The notes: generated by a model not told the origin, from the sequence alone. Positions 8,216 through 17,093 are shown, numbered from the stretch's first letter. The stretch: 64,000 nt of DNA from Opitutales bacterium (GCA_028280845.1 JANQKZ010000035.1:124001-188000), one strand, 5' to 3'. Numbers and translations are program-made.

Positions 8216-8740
8216 TTGCGACATCCAGCCCTAGTATTTTTAGTTAACATGGTAGCCATCGGGCTTGGCGTGGCGGCAGCCGCGGCCACCAGCTCGGGAA
8301 TCTCCTATGACACGAAGGGAACCTTGTTCTGGGTTTGTTTCTTTATGGGTATCTTTAATGCCATCCTGCGGCCGCTGATGATCCTGATGGCACTGCCCTT
8401 TGTCATATTCACCCTGGGTTTGGGAATTTTTGTCATTAATGCTCTGTTGGTTTTGTTGGTCAGCAGCATGGTGCCGGGTTTTGAGGTGACTTCCTTTTGG
8501 AGTGCACTCTGGGCGGCGGTTCTCGTCAGCATTGTGAATATGTTGTTGAACCCGCTACTGGGGACCAAACCGCGTCCGAAGGGGAAGAACTTTCGTTGGT
8601 CAGCCACTGTTCGGGGGCCAGATGGGCGTGTTCGCTCCTACGGGAATCAAAGCGAGTCGTCGGGCGAAGGCGGATCGCGACGCATCGGCCGTGGGCCGCG
8701 TCGAGAGGTGAAGGCCGATGATGATGTAATTGATGTGTGA
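8216..8740 (+). CDS. Phage-holin-4-family (PF04020-like) membrane protein
   Basis: A 174-residue protein with four hydrophobic segments (about residues 4-22, 36-55, 58-82, 90-112) in the pattern of the 'phage holin family 4'/YvlD-like membrane proteins: 'NAILRPLMILMALPFVIFTLGLGIFVINALLVLLVSSMVPGF' then 'ALVSIVNMLLNPLLG'. The C-terminal 60 residues are hydrophilic and Arg/Gly/Ser-rich and probably cytoplasmic. Despite the name, chromosomal members are not known phage holins; several are induced by envelope stress. The start is TTG at 8216, the only start that keeps the first helix. Confidence 0.78.
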   Translation: MRHPALVFLVNMVAIGLGVAAAAATSSGISYDTKGTLFWVCFFMGIFNAILRPLMILMALPFVIFTLGLGIFVINALLVLLVSSMVPGFEVTSFWSALWAAVLVSIVNMLLNPLLGTKPRPKGKNFRWSATVRGPDGRVRSYGNQSESSGEGGSRRIGRGPRREVKADDDVIDV

Positions 8741-8907
8741 CCGACAGGCATTCATCTTACCGGAGTGAGAGTGAGTGGAATGGCGTTAGGACTTATGTCT
8801 TACCGTTACGCGGTTCCACTTCCTTCATTCTCCCCATTGACGCGGCGCAGAAAACCTGTTGATTTTGCTCTCTTTGACGACACGGAAACCCCTCAACATT
8901 TTTGGAT

Positions 8908-10308
8908 ATGGCTGAGAATACAAAATATGATTTAGTCGTAATTGGCGGTGGCCCAGCGGGCTACGCCGGTGCGATACGAGCAGGTCAGCTTGGAAAGAAA
9001 GTGGCCTGTATCGAGATGGAACGCCCTGGCGGGACTTGCTTAAACTGGGGGTGTATTCCGACTAAGGCCCTCTTGAAAAGTGCTGAGTTGTTTAAGACCC
9101 TTGCGGATACCGATGCGTTTGGTTTTTCTGTGGGCGAGCCGACTGTCGATTGGGAAAAGGTGATCCAGCGGTCACGGGGCGTGGCCGACCGGATGGCGAG
9201 TGGGGTAGAGTTTCTCTTTAAGAAAAACAAGGTCGACCACTTTGAGGGGAAGGCTCAGGTCACGGTGCCGGGAATGGTGGAAGTGATTGAGGGCAAAGAT
9301 AAAGGCAAGGTGTTGATGACGGAGAATATTCTCATCGCCACAGGTTGCCGCGCGCGGACGCTTCCGGATCTGAAAGTGGATGGGGAGCGGGTCATGACCT
9401 CCCGAGAGGCCCTGGTGATGAAGAAGAAACCGAAGTCAGTCCTGATTGTAGGGGCTGGTGCGATCGGAGTGGAATTTGCCTATTTCCTGCAAAGTTTCGG
9501 GTCCGAAGTGACCCTGGTAGAAATGCTCGATGACATTGTCCCGGTCGAAGACACGGATGTGTCCAAGGTTTTAGCCCGCTCCTTCAAGAAGGGCGGCATG
9601 AAAGTGCATACGGGAACCCGAGTCGAAAACATCGAAGTTCAGAAAACCCAGGTGAAGGCAGAGTTGGTGGCCGGGGATAAGCGCGAGAAGATTACAACGG
9701 ACAGCCTGTTGCTTTCCATCGGCGTGGTGCCCAACACAGATGGCCTATTCAGCAACAAGGTTAAAGTTAATTTGGACAAGCGCGGTTACCTGGAGGTCAA
9801 TGATCGCTATGAAACCTCGGCCAAAGGCGTTTATGCGGCTGGGGATATCATCGGCCCGCCCTGGTTGGCCCACGTGGCGACTTGGGAATCCCTCCAGGCG
9901 GTGAATGGCATGTTTGGTCATGGCGTACCGCGCCGGGTGAAAGAATTCCCGGGATGCACCTACTGCGTTCCGCAAATTGCCAGTGTGGGCATGACCGAGC
10001 GCGAAGCAAAAGAAAAGGGCCTGAACTACAAGGTCGGTAAGTTTCCCTTCACGGCTTCGGGTAAGGCGGTGGCCTCGGGGCATTCCGAAGGTTTTGTCAA
10101 AATTCTGACCGAGGAACCTTATGGCGAAATTCTGGGGGCTCACATCATCGGCCATGATGCGACCGAGCTTATCGCGGAGTATGCACTCGCCATGCGGAAT
10201 GAAATTACGGCCGACGACATCCACGCCACGATCCACGCGCACCCGACTTTGTCGGAGGCCCTCATGGAAGCAGCAGCCGATTCGGTGGGAGAAGCGATCC
10301 ATATCTAG
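8908..10308 (+). CDS. lpdA: Dihydrolipoyl dehydrogenase (E3)
   Basis: A 466-residue flavoprotein disulfide reductase, the E3 component of 2-oxoacid dehydrogenase and glycine cleavage complexes; it reoxidises dihydrolipoamide with NAD+. It shows the FAD motif 'VVIGGGPAGYAGAIRAGQLG', redox-active disulfide Cys44/Cys49 in 'GGTCLNWGCIPTKALL', NAD-binding 'LIVGAGAIGVEFAYFLQSFGS', FAD-binding 'GVYAAGDI' and the C-terminal active site 'HAHPTLSEALMEA' with the catalytic His. ATG at 8908 is preferred to the TTG two codons earlier. No E1 or E2 gene is adjacent, so it is probably a shared stand-alone E3. Confidence 0.96.
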   Translation: MAENTKYDLVVIGGGPAGYAGAIRAGQLGKKVACIEMERPGGTCLNWGCIPTKALLKSAELFKTLADTDAFGFSVGEPTVDWEKVIQRSRGVADRMASGVEFLFKKNKVDHFEGKAQVTVPGMVEVIEGKDKGKVLMTENILIATGCRARTLPDLKVDGERVMTSREALVMKKKPKSVLIVGAGAIGVEFAYFLQSFGSEVTLVEMLDDIVPVEDTDVSKVLARSFKKGGMKVHTGTRVENIEVQKTQVKAELVAGDKREKITTDSLLLSIGVVPNTDGLFSNKVKVNLDKRGYLEVNDRYETSAKGVYAAGDIIGPPWLAHVATWESLQAVNGMFGHGVPRRVKEFPGCTYCVPQIASVGMTEREAKEKGLNYKVGKFPFTASGKAVASGHSEGFVKILTEEPYGEILGAHIIGHDATELIAEYALAMRNEITADDIHATIHAHPTLSEALMEAAADSVGEAIHI

Positions 10309-10367
10309 CCACCGGCTCATCAGTCTTCATACAAAAACCATCGCACGGAAATTGCGGTGAGTGGACA

Positions 10368-11192
10368 TTGGTAGGGAAATCACCAGATTCAAGAATCATT
10401 GAAGCCATCGGGCTGACTATTCGCCGCGACGGGATCACCTTGCTTGACGAGCTGGATTGGTGTGTGCATGCGGGAGAGCATTGGTTTATTCTCGGTCCCA
10501 ACGGTTCAGGGAAAACCACTTTATTGAATGCCCTGCTGGGGAATCTGGTGCCCACCTCCGGACAGGTCTCGATGCTGGGGAAAACCTATGGTGAATCCAA
10601 TTGGGACAAAATTCGAGGGCAGGTTGGATTGGTCAGCAACAGTTTGGGGCGCCGGGTAGAACCCTACCAACTGACCGAGGAAGTCCTTCTCAGTGGGTTG
10701 CGTGGTATGGTTAATTTCTGGGGTCGAGTTCAAGCCAGGGAGGCAAGCGCTGTCACCGCGATGATGGAGCGTCTCGGGGTGGCTGCCTTGAAGGGCAGGC
10801 CCTGGGCGGTGCTATCCCAGGGGGAACGGCAACGGCTCCTGATCGGGCGGGCCCTGATTGCCGATCCGAAATTACTCTTTCTGGATGAACCGTGCGCTGG
10901 CCTGGATCCGGTGGCCCGTGAGTCGTTCCTCAAATTCCTGCAGAAAACCCTGGGAGCCCCGGGAGAGTTGTCAGCCGTCCTGGTAACTCACCACGTAGAA
11001 GAGATTCTGCCTCGCTTTAAATATGGTTTGTTATTGCGGCAGGGGCAGTGTGTGGCGACCGGTCCGAAGGCAGACTTGATGACGCCTCAAATTATGCGAG
11101 AGGCCTTTGGGCCAAAAGTAATTCTAAATTCAGTCGGACAGGGGTGGGAGTTGAAGGTAAGGGGACGACCGGGTATGTTGGGGGAAAGTTGA
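10368..11192 (+). CDS. ABC transporter ATP-binding protein
   Basis: A single 274-residue ABC ATPase with Walker A 'LGPNGSGKTTLLNALLG' (about 42-58), Q-loop, signature 'LSQGERQRLLIGRALI' (about 145), Walker B 'LLFLDEPCAGLDP' (about 168) and H-loop 'VLVTHHVEEI'. It resembles the stand-alone ModF/YlmA-like group ('WFILGPNGSGKTTLL...LG...SMLGK') rather than an importer with a permease, and no membrane or binding-protein gene is next to it. The start is TTG at 10368, with homology beginning about 10 codons later; the start is uncertain. Function beyond ATPase is not known. Confidence 0.88.
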   Translation: MVGKSPDSRIIEAIGLTIRRDGITLLDELDWCVHAGEHWFILGPNGSGKTTLLNALLGNLVPTSGQVSMLGKTYGESNWDKIRGQVGLVSNSLGRRVEPYQLTEEVLLSGLRGMVNFWGRVQAREASAVTAMMERLGVAALKGRPWAVLSQGERQRLLIGRALIADPKLLFLDEPCAGLDPVARESFLKFLQKTLGAPGELSAVLVTHHVEEILPRFKYGLLLRQGQCVATGPKADLMTPQIMREAFGPKVILNSVGQGWELKVRGRPGMLGES

Positions 11193-11229
11193 TGACATTA
11201 CAGGATGAATGTGGAAAACCACGAGGCCC

Positions 11230-12393
11230 CTAGTCCACTTTCCTGAAGACCATGACAGTTTCTCCCTCTGCGTTCATCAGGTTGAGTCGGAGGTTTGCAA
11301 TGGTGAATGAAGTCGTTTCTCTGAGGGCCCTCAGGAAATTGGTTTCGAGATCACCGGGGCACATCCGGCGTGTCATGGCCCCGGGATCAATTTTGAGCTG
11401 ATTCTCACTGGTTAGAAAGGAAGCGCTGAACTGGTTGCAGCCCGTATTTCCCATTGCCCGCATATCGCGCAGGTGAAATTCGATCATGGGGTGTTGGTGG
11501 TTTTCCCGGGAGGGCTCGAACGGATTTCCAAAGACAGCAACTAAGGCCCATATATCGTTGAGACGGAGATCGGCATCTTCCGGGTAGGGCATGTTGGCTG
11601 GACGGGGACTATCGCCACCGACCTGGGCGGATTCATCCCGGAAGTCAAGGGTGCCACCACCCTGTAGGAAAAGTGTCAGCGTGTTGCCGTTGATGGAAAA
11701 ACTACGCGCCTTTTCGATGGCATCAAACAGATCGACTTCCCTGGTGTCCGGACAGGCTTTCCGGGTCAACGCAAGCGGTCGCTCAAGATCTATGGAAAAG
11801 GCGGAGATCTTGTTGATGGTGGCCTCAAACGTGTTGCATCCCGAAAAACCGGTGAGAGTCTGAGTGTCTAACTCAAATCTTATGAAAGGAGTGTTGGCCC
11901 GATCGCTTTCCCAGGATTCGCCCATTGCGGATTGAAGAATCCAATAGCCATGGGGTCGAGCCAGGGTGCTGGCGAGGAAGCTGGCCTCCCGAGTAAAGCG
12001 CATCGACCCCTCCCTGGTTTTTACAATAAGGTGTTCCCCTTCAATCCGGTAACTCATCACGGCCCCTAGAGCTTTGGCGAACCGATCGGGAAACTCACTC
12101 TGGCACGCCATCATAGTTGAGGCTAGCAAACCGATTTCGATGGTATCCTCGTTGACTTCAACTGCCCCATTGAAGTTGTTGCACCCATCATTGCCGGCAA
12201 TCCGGCCTGTAGTCGTGTCTACCATAAGGATGGGATGTTTCGGGGCCGTTTCTCCCTGGGTGAACCGTTCGCCATTAAAGGTGTAGAGGACCCAAGTTCC
12301 ATCAATAGGTGGGGTAGCCAGGAGGGATGTGGTTTGGCCAAAGCCAATTAACGTAAAAAGGAGGAGTTTAATAAAAAGGTAATCAGTTTTCAT
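11230..12393 (-). CDS. Secreted protein with three META domains
   Basis: A 387-residue protein with an N-terminal signal peptide (cleavage near residue 26). Three consecutive META/HslJ-like domains lie at about 28-135, 147-255 and 280-385. Each carries the diagnostic core: 'AGNDGCNNFNGAVEV' with 'TMMACQSEF', 'TGFSGCNTFEATINK' with 'TRKACPDTREVDLF', and 'MGNTGCNQFSASFLT' with 'TRRMCPGDLETNFL'. HslJ-type domains are linked to heat or antibiotic stress resistance and envelope function in enterobacteria. Triple repeats are unusual. An upstream PHO-box-like repeat suggests phosphate-linked control (inference). It is convergent with the ABC ATPase gene. Confidence 0.88.
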   Translation of the reverse strand: MKTDYLFIKLLLFTLIGFGQTTSLLATPPIDGTWVLYTFNGERFTQGETAPKHPILMVDTTTGRIAGNDGCNNFNGAVEVNEDTIEIGLLASTMMACQSEFPDRFAKALGAVMSYRIEGEHLIVKTREGSMRFTREASFLASTLARPHGYWILQSAMGESWESDRANTPFIRFELDTQTLTGFSGCNTFEATINKISAFSIDLERPLALTRKACPDTREVDLFDAIEKARSFSINGNTLTLFLQGGGTLDFRDESAQVGGDSPRPANMPYPEDADLRLNDIWALVAVFGNPFEPSRENHQHPMIEFHLRDMRAMGNTGCNQFSASFLTSENQLKIDPGAMTRRMCPGDLETNFLRALRETTSFTIANLRLNLMNAEGETVMVFRKVD

Positions 12394-12442
12394 AGATGAC
12401 CTATCGGTCTTATTTGGTTGGGTTAAGCTATTCAGGTAAGCT

Positions 12443-12482
12443 GTGACGACATCCTAACAGCGCCATGACAGCTCCATGACAT
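12443..12482 (-). promoter_or_regulatory. PHO-box-like 11-bp direct repeats upstream of META gene
   Basis: Read on the reverse strand, TGTCATGGAGC and TGTCATGGCGC are tandem 11-mers identical at 10 positions. They are followed in the same register by degenerate units TGTTAGGATGT and CGTCACAG. The PhoB box of other bacteria consists of TGTCAT units repeated every 11 bp. The box ends about 50-90 bp before the META gene start, a normal activator position. The spacers are GC-rich rather than AT-rich, which weakens the match. Confidence 0.45.
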
Positions 12483-12911
12483 TTGAGTTAACCTATTTGG
12501 TTCAATGTTAGAATAGGGCGTGTCGTTTGCAGCTCCTTTTGACGTCCTTTGTCCTGTAGTCCCTGCGCCCTTTGCCAACGACCGACTTCCCTCTCCTTCG
12601 ATCTTTCTCCACCATCGTGGCGGCTACCAGTGTCTACGCCTCCTGGGCTTTTTTGATTTTCGTCGAGGGGATGACCCCTTTGAAGCGGAATTCCAGTCGG
12701 TCCCTGTCTCTTGGGGGATCCACCACGAGCGGAAACTTGGATTTTCCGAGCTTCTGAAGAAAGAAACGGGTGAGTAATTTACCGTAACGCTAACCAATCT
12801 AAGAAAATTCCAATAAAATTTGGACAATTCCCGAACTGTGCATGGCTTTAGCTGTATATAGTTGTTATGGGACTGATCAAAAATTCTGCGCGAGGGGGTT
12901 GCGGAGAGATT
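12483..12911. other. Intergenic stretch, no supported gene
   Basis: About 430 bp before the next gene. Short open frames exist (12520-12777 forward, 12624-12827 reverse) but have no recognisable domain, ribosome-binding site or coding character. The last 60 bp are AT-rich and probably carry the promoter of the following gene. Confidence 0.4.
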
Positions 12912-13625
12912 ATGCGTTGGGGGGTGTTGGTGCCGTTTGCCTTATTTGGTATGGGCTGTGTTCATGATGACGTTGCGGTGCAGCCACAGCTCGCGTTAAA
13001 TCAGGAATTTACCGTCATGGGTGAGTATGAGGGGGTAAAATCCTTTGGGCCGTCCAAGAATGTATCCATCTACCCCACCCGTCAGCAGGATGGGGCCATG
13101 GATCTGCTGGTAGTTGCCGAAAACCACCACGGAGCCCCCGTTTACTTTGGCCGGAAAGACATCCAGATCCTCAATCGCAAGGGAGAGCCCCTGGAAATGC
13201 CGGAACTCGTTTTGCTACAAACAGAGTTGCGAGCCGAAGCGGAGGCCGAAGCTGAGCGGCTGGTTCGGGCCGACCGGATATCGAGCGGGGCCTGGGTGCC
13301 CCTCAATGGGGCGAATGTCAGTCCAAGTGAGCGCATGCGGAAGCAAGCAACCGGCAACCATTCCCTGAGTTCAAACGATATCCATACCTGGAGCGGGGGA
13401 AAGACGGAAAATCGCCTGAAATCCAAGCTGGAGCATTTACAGGCCGTGTATACAGAGCGGATGAAAGCTTTGGAGGAATCCTGGCTCGAAGAGGGATATA
13501 TCGGCCCTGGAGAGTTTTATCAGGGGGTTGTGCGAGCCCGGCTCCCGGAAGATCCTGTTGACGGGATCGTTCTCGAGATCAAGACGGGTGAAGAGTTTCA
13601 CCGGATCGAGCTGGCGATGCGATAG
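12912..13625 (+). CDS. Hypothetical exported protein, possible lipoprotein
   Basis: A 237-residue protein whose N-terminus (MRWGVLVPFALFGMGC) is a short signal peptide ending in a cysteine. The lipobox is imperfect (GMG-C), so lipid attachment is likely but not certain. The mature part has beta-rich segments around residues 40-90, a Glu/Ala-rich helix ('LRAEAEAEAERLVRAD'), and a coiled stretch 'KSKLEHLQAVYTERMKALEESWLEEGY' before a final beta segment 'GVVRARLPE...GIVLEIKTGEEFHRIELAM'. ATG 12912 has GGAGAG just upstream and is preferred to the ATG at 12867. The function is not recognised. Confidence 0.72.
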   Translation: MRWGVLVPFALFGMGCVHDDVAVQPQLALNQEFTVMGEYEGVKSFGPSKNVSIYPTRQQDGAMDLLVVAENHHGAPVYFGRKDIQILNRKGEPLEMPELVLLQTELRAEAEAEAERLVRADRISSGAWVPLNGANVSPSERMRKQATGNHSLSSNDIHTWSGGKTENRLKSKLEHLQAVYTERMKALEESWLEEGYIGPGEFYQGVVRARLPEDPVDGIVLEIKTGEEFHRIELAMR

Positions 13626-13650
13626 AGTCGCTGATTCGGGAAATTGCCGG

Positions 13651-14514
13651 CTACTTTAATACCTGGGTGATATCAGCCAGACCTTCAAGATTCGCCTGAA
13701 GGATGACTCTGGCGTCCGCGTCATCACGATGTGACAGGATTCCAATGGTCCCCTCGAAACCGGATTCTTTCAAGAGTTGCAACATCCATTGCTCGGATTC
13801 GCCCTGACCGATGGTGAGGATTTTGGGGCCGTCCGCATGCATGCCATTCAAATTCACGGTGTATAAGTGGGGTAACATGATTTCCAGCAACAAGGGAAAT
13901 TCATCCAGCTGGGGATGGGCATGGTGGAAGTTGTAGACGATTCCGACATTGTCCATTTGCAGGGCTTCAATAATTCGGACCTGATTTCTTGGGTCACCAA
14001 ACCAGCTCCCATGGTTGTAAAGGGACACTCGGCAGCCTTGTTCAGCCGCGACGTTGGCCAACCTGCCAATCGATTCGACCGCAAACGCTAACCGTTCATC
14101 TTCTGGCAGGGAGTCGAGGTAGCGTCCAGGGAAGCTGACCCAATAGTCGGTCTGGAGACCGGTTTTTCCGACGGTTTGAATGATGGTATCGTTGGCGTTG
14201 CCAAAGGATGAGGAAAAGTCATCGCCATCCAACCAGATCCATACGGCGTCCATGGAGATTCCATGGGCTCGCATCACCTCAATTTCATGGGGGAGTTGAG
14301 GAACATGTTCGGCACGCCAGTCCCAGGCAAACCGGGAGAGGCCGAGCTCCTTTAACATGGCCGCGCGCTCTTCCGAATTTCGTTTTTCCGAATCGAAGGG
14401 GACGATGCACCAGGCAACCAGATTCTCTTTATCAAACAGGTGCTCTCCTTTTGCATATAGGTGAGATGAGGCGAAACCGGTCAGGAGGATGAGGAGGAAA
14501 AAACGAAGGATCAT
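13651..14514 (-). CDS. Secreted sugar phosphate isomerase/epimerase-like TIM barrel
   Basis: A 287-residue member of the AP-endonuclease-2/xylose-isomerase-like TIM-barrel superfamily with an N-terminal signal peptide (first 21 residues). Barrel strands are seen at 'VAWCIVPFD', 'LSRFAWDW', 'GISMDAVWIWLD', 'RVSLYNHGSWFGD', 'VGIVYNFHHAH', 'LYTVNLNGMH' and 'GTIGILSHRDD', with metal-type His/Asn/Glu positions. Exported members of this family in Verrucomicrobiota, Planctomycetes and Bacteroides often sit with Gfo/Idh/MocA oxidoreductases and DUF1080 hydrolases and act on keto-sugars or as C-glycoside lyases. Here a DUF1080 remnant lies immediately upstream on the same strand. Confidence 0.82.
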   Translation of the reverse strand: MILRFFLLILLTGFASSHLYAKGEHLFDKENLVAWCIVPFDSEKRNSEERAAMLKELGLSRFAWDWRAEHVPQLPHEIEVMRAHGISMDAVWIWLDGDDFSSSFGNANDTIIQTVGKTGLQTDYWVSFPGRYLDSLPEDERLAFAVESIGRLANVAAEQGCRVSLYNHGSWFGDPRNQVRIIEALQMDNVGIVYNFHHAHPQLDEFPLLLEIMLPHLYTVNLNGMHADGPKILTIGQGESEQWMLQLLKESGFEGTIGILSHRDDADARVILQANLEGLADITQVLK

Positions 14515-14540
14515 GAAGCATCCGTAGTCTAATTGTGTAG

Positions 14541-14860
14541 CTACCTCAACATCGTTCGGATCTTAGGATTGCGATAAATGATCTCCGCATGCTCGAGTTG
14601 AAAGCCGATAAAGCCATTGGTTCAGAGTAGTCCACCAAATCGGGCATTTGAAATCGCATTAACCTGGACGCCATTGACATCATATCGTGCAGCGTCTCCA
14701 CGTACCTCCAGGCGAACCGTATTCCATCCGGGGCGTTCTTCATCGGACCAGTGACCCCACCAGGTAAATTCATTGTCCGGCATTTCATGGGCCTGTCCCT
14801 CGGCATCGATGCCAAGCGCGGTAGGGCATCGGATGGGGTATCGGATAGACATGGACTCAC
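14541..14860 (-). pseudogene. Remnant of a DUF1080 (3-keto-disaccharide hydrolase-like) gene
   Basis: Only the C-terminal end of a DUF1080/LamG-like domain survives. Reverse-strand translation gives 'EMPDNEFTWWGHWSDEER', 'GWNTVRLEVRGDAARYDVNG', then an in-frame TGA at 14622-14624, and, in the same frame after the stop, 'TNGFIGFQLEHAEIIYRN' and 'PKIRTMLR' before the natural stop at 14541. This matches the usual ending of the family (W-N-x-x-R...VNG...G-x-I-x-x-Q-x-E-x-A-E-I-x-Y-R-N-x-x-I). The first two thirds of the domain are missing, and the upstream region is now the start of a divergent gene. It is therefore 5'-truncated with a nonsense codon. Confidence 0.75.
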
Positions 14861-14918
14861 TTTCATGAATAAGCTTCCCCCCTATACAACGTCTAACCAT
14901 CTCACCGTTGTCTGCTCC

Positions 14919-15824
14919 ATGAATCGTCGAACCTTTGTCACGACCACTGCCCTGGCCGCCGGGGCATATCCCCTGACTGCTGCTATGAAAAAAAGCATCC
15001 CCCATATCGCAACCAACGTATATCCCTGGTTTACTTTTTACCAAAGAAGGAATCGGGATTGGAATGCAGACGTCTCCGCTGGTTTGAAGGAAGTGGCCCA
15101 GACCGGCGTGGATGGCTTTGAGGCGATGGGAAACTCGCCCGAACAGGTTCGGTCTCTCGGGCCCCTGCTGGAACTGAATCAGCTGGAGATGCGATCCATC
15201 TACGTGAATAGTGTGCTGCATGATGCCGGGCGAGCCGCGCAATCCATAGATGAAGCGTTGGCCATTGCTGAGGCCGCTAAACCGCTCGGAGTCCAGGTCG
15301 TCGTGACGAACCCCAGCCCAATCCGGTGGGGTGGCCCAGAAAATAAAAATGATGATGAATTGATGGAGCAGGCCAGCAATCTGGATCAGCTGGGAAAAAG
15401 TTTGAAGCGTATGGGACTTACATTGGCCTATCACAATCATGATGCTGAGCTTCGGGAAGGAGGGCGCGAGTTTCATCATATGTTAACGGCGACTGATCCA
15501 GAGGTGGTTAAATTCTGCCTGGACTCGCATTGGGTCTTTCGAGGCTGCGGGGATTCCGAGGTTGCCCTATTCGATGCGGTTCAGCATTACCGCGAGCGAA
15601 TCGTTGAACTGCACTTACGGCAGTCCAAGGCCGGGGTTTGGACAGAGGTGTTTGAGATGGAAGGCGATATCGCCTACCATCGGTTGTTTCACATGCTGGA
15701 TGAATGGAAGATCAAACCGCTCCTGGTGCTGGAGCAAGCTGTGGAAGCCGGGTCACCTGATACCCTTGATGCCGTAACTGCCCACCGACATGGGCGGCGG
15801 AATTTAGAGCAGGCGCTCGTCTGA
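14919..15824 (+). CDS. Tat-exported sugar phosphate isomerase/epimerase-like TIM barrel
   Basis: A 301-residue AP-endonuclease-2 type TIM barrel. It starts MNRRTFVTTTALAAGAY, a Tat-like leader. Barrel features include 'GVDGFEAMG', 'EMRSIYVNS', 'GVQVVVTNPSP', 'GLTLAYHNHDAEL' (metal-type His/Asp), 'VKFCLDSHWVFRG' (Asp/His) and 'IVELHLRQSK' (His), then 'LLVLEQAVEAG' (Glu). These fit a divalent-metal sugar isomerase, epimerase or lyase. The start at 14919 was chosen because upstream in-frame Met codons would bury the leader. It is divergent from the secreted homologue at 13651, with the DUF1080 remnant between them. Confidence 0.83.
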   Translation: MNRRTFVTTTALAAGAYPLTAAMKKSIPHIATNVYPWFTFYQRRNRDWNADVSAGLKEVAQTGVDGFEAMGNSPEQVRSLGPLLELNQLEMRSIYVNSVLHDAGRAAQSIDEALAIAEAAKPLGVQVVVTNPSPIRWGGPENKNDDELMEQASNLDQLGKSLKRMGLTLAYHNHDAELREGGREFHHMLTATDPEVVKFCLDSHWVFRGCGDSEVALFDAVQHYRERIVELHLRQSKAGVWTEVFEMEGDIAYHRLFHMLDEWKIKPLLVLEQAVEAGSPDTLDAVTAHRHGRRNLEQALV

Positions 15825-15881
15825 GGCCCCTGTATCTCTTGGAACTGTCCCCTCCCGGAAGGAGAATGTCCCCCCTTATTC

Positions 15882-16922
15882 ATGGCTTCGTCCATCACCC
15901 GAGAATTTCTCCAGTCCCTCGCTGAAGCTGAGGGATTAGCCTTGTTTGGTGTGGTGGAATTGGGAAGGGAGCCCGACTTTGAACGCTATACCGAATGGCT
16001 GGATGCCAGCATGCATGCAGGAATGGAATACATGGCCCATAATCAGGATAAGCGAGAGCATCCAACCCGACTCCTTCCCGGGGCGACGCGGGCCCTGATT
16101 TTTGGGATGCCGTACTACCTGGGGGATACCCCGGACGATCGCGAGGCGGGGCCGCTGATTGCGCAATATGCCCGGCTGCCCGATTACCATAAGCATCTCA
16201 AACGTAAGTTGAAGGCGATTCAACACGCACTGGAGGACCGGAATCCGGAGATTGCTTGCCGTGTGGCGGTGGATACGCTGCCCCTGCTTGAACGAGCTCT
16301 GGCCGCAAGGGGAACGCTCGGATTTATCGGAAAGAACACGCTGTTTATTCATCCTACCCTGGGGAGTTTTTACTTGTTGGGTGAAATCCTTTCGAACTTG
16401 GATATCCCGCCTGACACGAAAGAAACGGTCACTCCGTCGCGCCGATCGAAGACGCTGGGTGGATGCGGATCCTGCAAACTTTGCCAGGAGGCCTGTCCAA
16501 CCGGGGCCCTGGATACCGCCTACCGACTGGATGCCCGAAAATGCCTGTCTTATTGGACGATTGAGCATCGTGGACCTATCCCAAAATCGTTCTGGCATGG
16601 GGTAGGGAAGTATATCTTCGGGTGCGATATTTGTCAGTTGGTCTGCCCTTACAACGAGGCGATTCCGGCAGTGTCCACCGAGCAGGTTCGGCTGGGCAAA
16701 ACGGTAGACCTTTACCAGGTCGCCACAATGGACCAGGAGACTTACGTGACCCTGTTTGGAGGAACCCCGATGACGCGCGCAAAGAAAGTGGGGCTCCAAC
16801 GCAATGCGTTGATTGCCATGTTTGTCCATAACGACAGCAGGCTGGCCCAGGCCCTTGAGCAGCTGCAGGGGACCGAGGATCCAGGGATCCGGGAGACGAT
16901 CCAGGAGATCGAGCGGTCCTGA
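15882..16922 (+). CDS. queG: Epoxyqueuosine reductase
   Basis: A 346-residue cobalamin and iron-sulfur enzyme that performs the last step of queuosine tRNA modification, reducing epoxyqueuosine to queuosine. The N-terminal cobalamin-binding domain has 'YARLPDYH' and 'VDTLPLLERALAARGTLGFIGKN' (catalytic Asp about 131). Two 4Fe-4S clusters are formed by Cys195/198/201/205 in 'CGSCKLCQEACPTGAL' and by Cys221, 248, 251 and 255 ('CDICQLVCPYN'). The length fits the shorter form without the C-terminal HEAT extension. It begins 57 bp after the TIM-barrel gene and may be co-transcribed, though functionally unrelated. Confidence 0.95.
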   Translation: MASSITREFLQSLAEAEGLALFGVVELGREPDFERYTEWLDASMHAGMEYMAHNQDKREHPTRLLPGATRALIFGMPYYLGDTPDDREAGPLIAQYARLPDYHKHLKRKLKAIQHALEDRNPEIACRVAVDTLPLLERALAARGTLGFIGKNTLFIHPTLGSFYLLGEILSNLDIPPDTKETVTPSRRSKTLGGCGSCKLCQEACPTGALDTAYRLDARKCLSYWTIEHRGPIPKSFWHGVGKYIFGCDICQLVCPYNEAIPAVSTEQVRLGKTVDLYQVATMDQETYVTLFGGTPMTRAKKVGLQRNALIAMFVHNDSRLAQALEQLQGTEDPGIRETIQEIERS

Positions 16923-16949
16923 TAAACGACGTATTTCGCCATCTGCTTC

Positions 16950-17093
16950 ATTACTGTAATCTAACAGGGGTTTAGACAGCGGATGCCGGGCGGCCTAGGA
17001 ATTAACCCTGAAAAATATACCCTTCTGTTAAATCCCTAAATTCGAAACCTACCCACCCTCGATTCCTACCCATCGACCTTACATTACTGTAAT
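16950..17093 (+). promoter_or_regulatory. Two ATTACTGTAAT palindromes upstream of the TonB-dependent receptor
   Basis: ATTACTGTAAT occurs exactly twice, at 16950-16960 and 17083-17093, 133 bp apart and both preceded by C (12 identical bases). The arms ATTAC/GTAAT are perfect inverted repeats around one T. The second copy is 90 bp before the GTG start of the receptor. Paired operator sites upstream of a receptor gene suggest a dimeric regulator, possibly with looping. The regulator is not known. Confidence 0.45.

Noticed and set aside
12520-12777. 85-codon forward frame upstream of the possible lipoprotein gene
   Set aside because: No motif, composition not coding-like, and overlapped by an equally long reverse frame.
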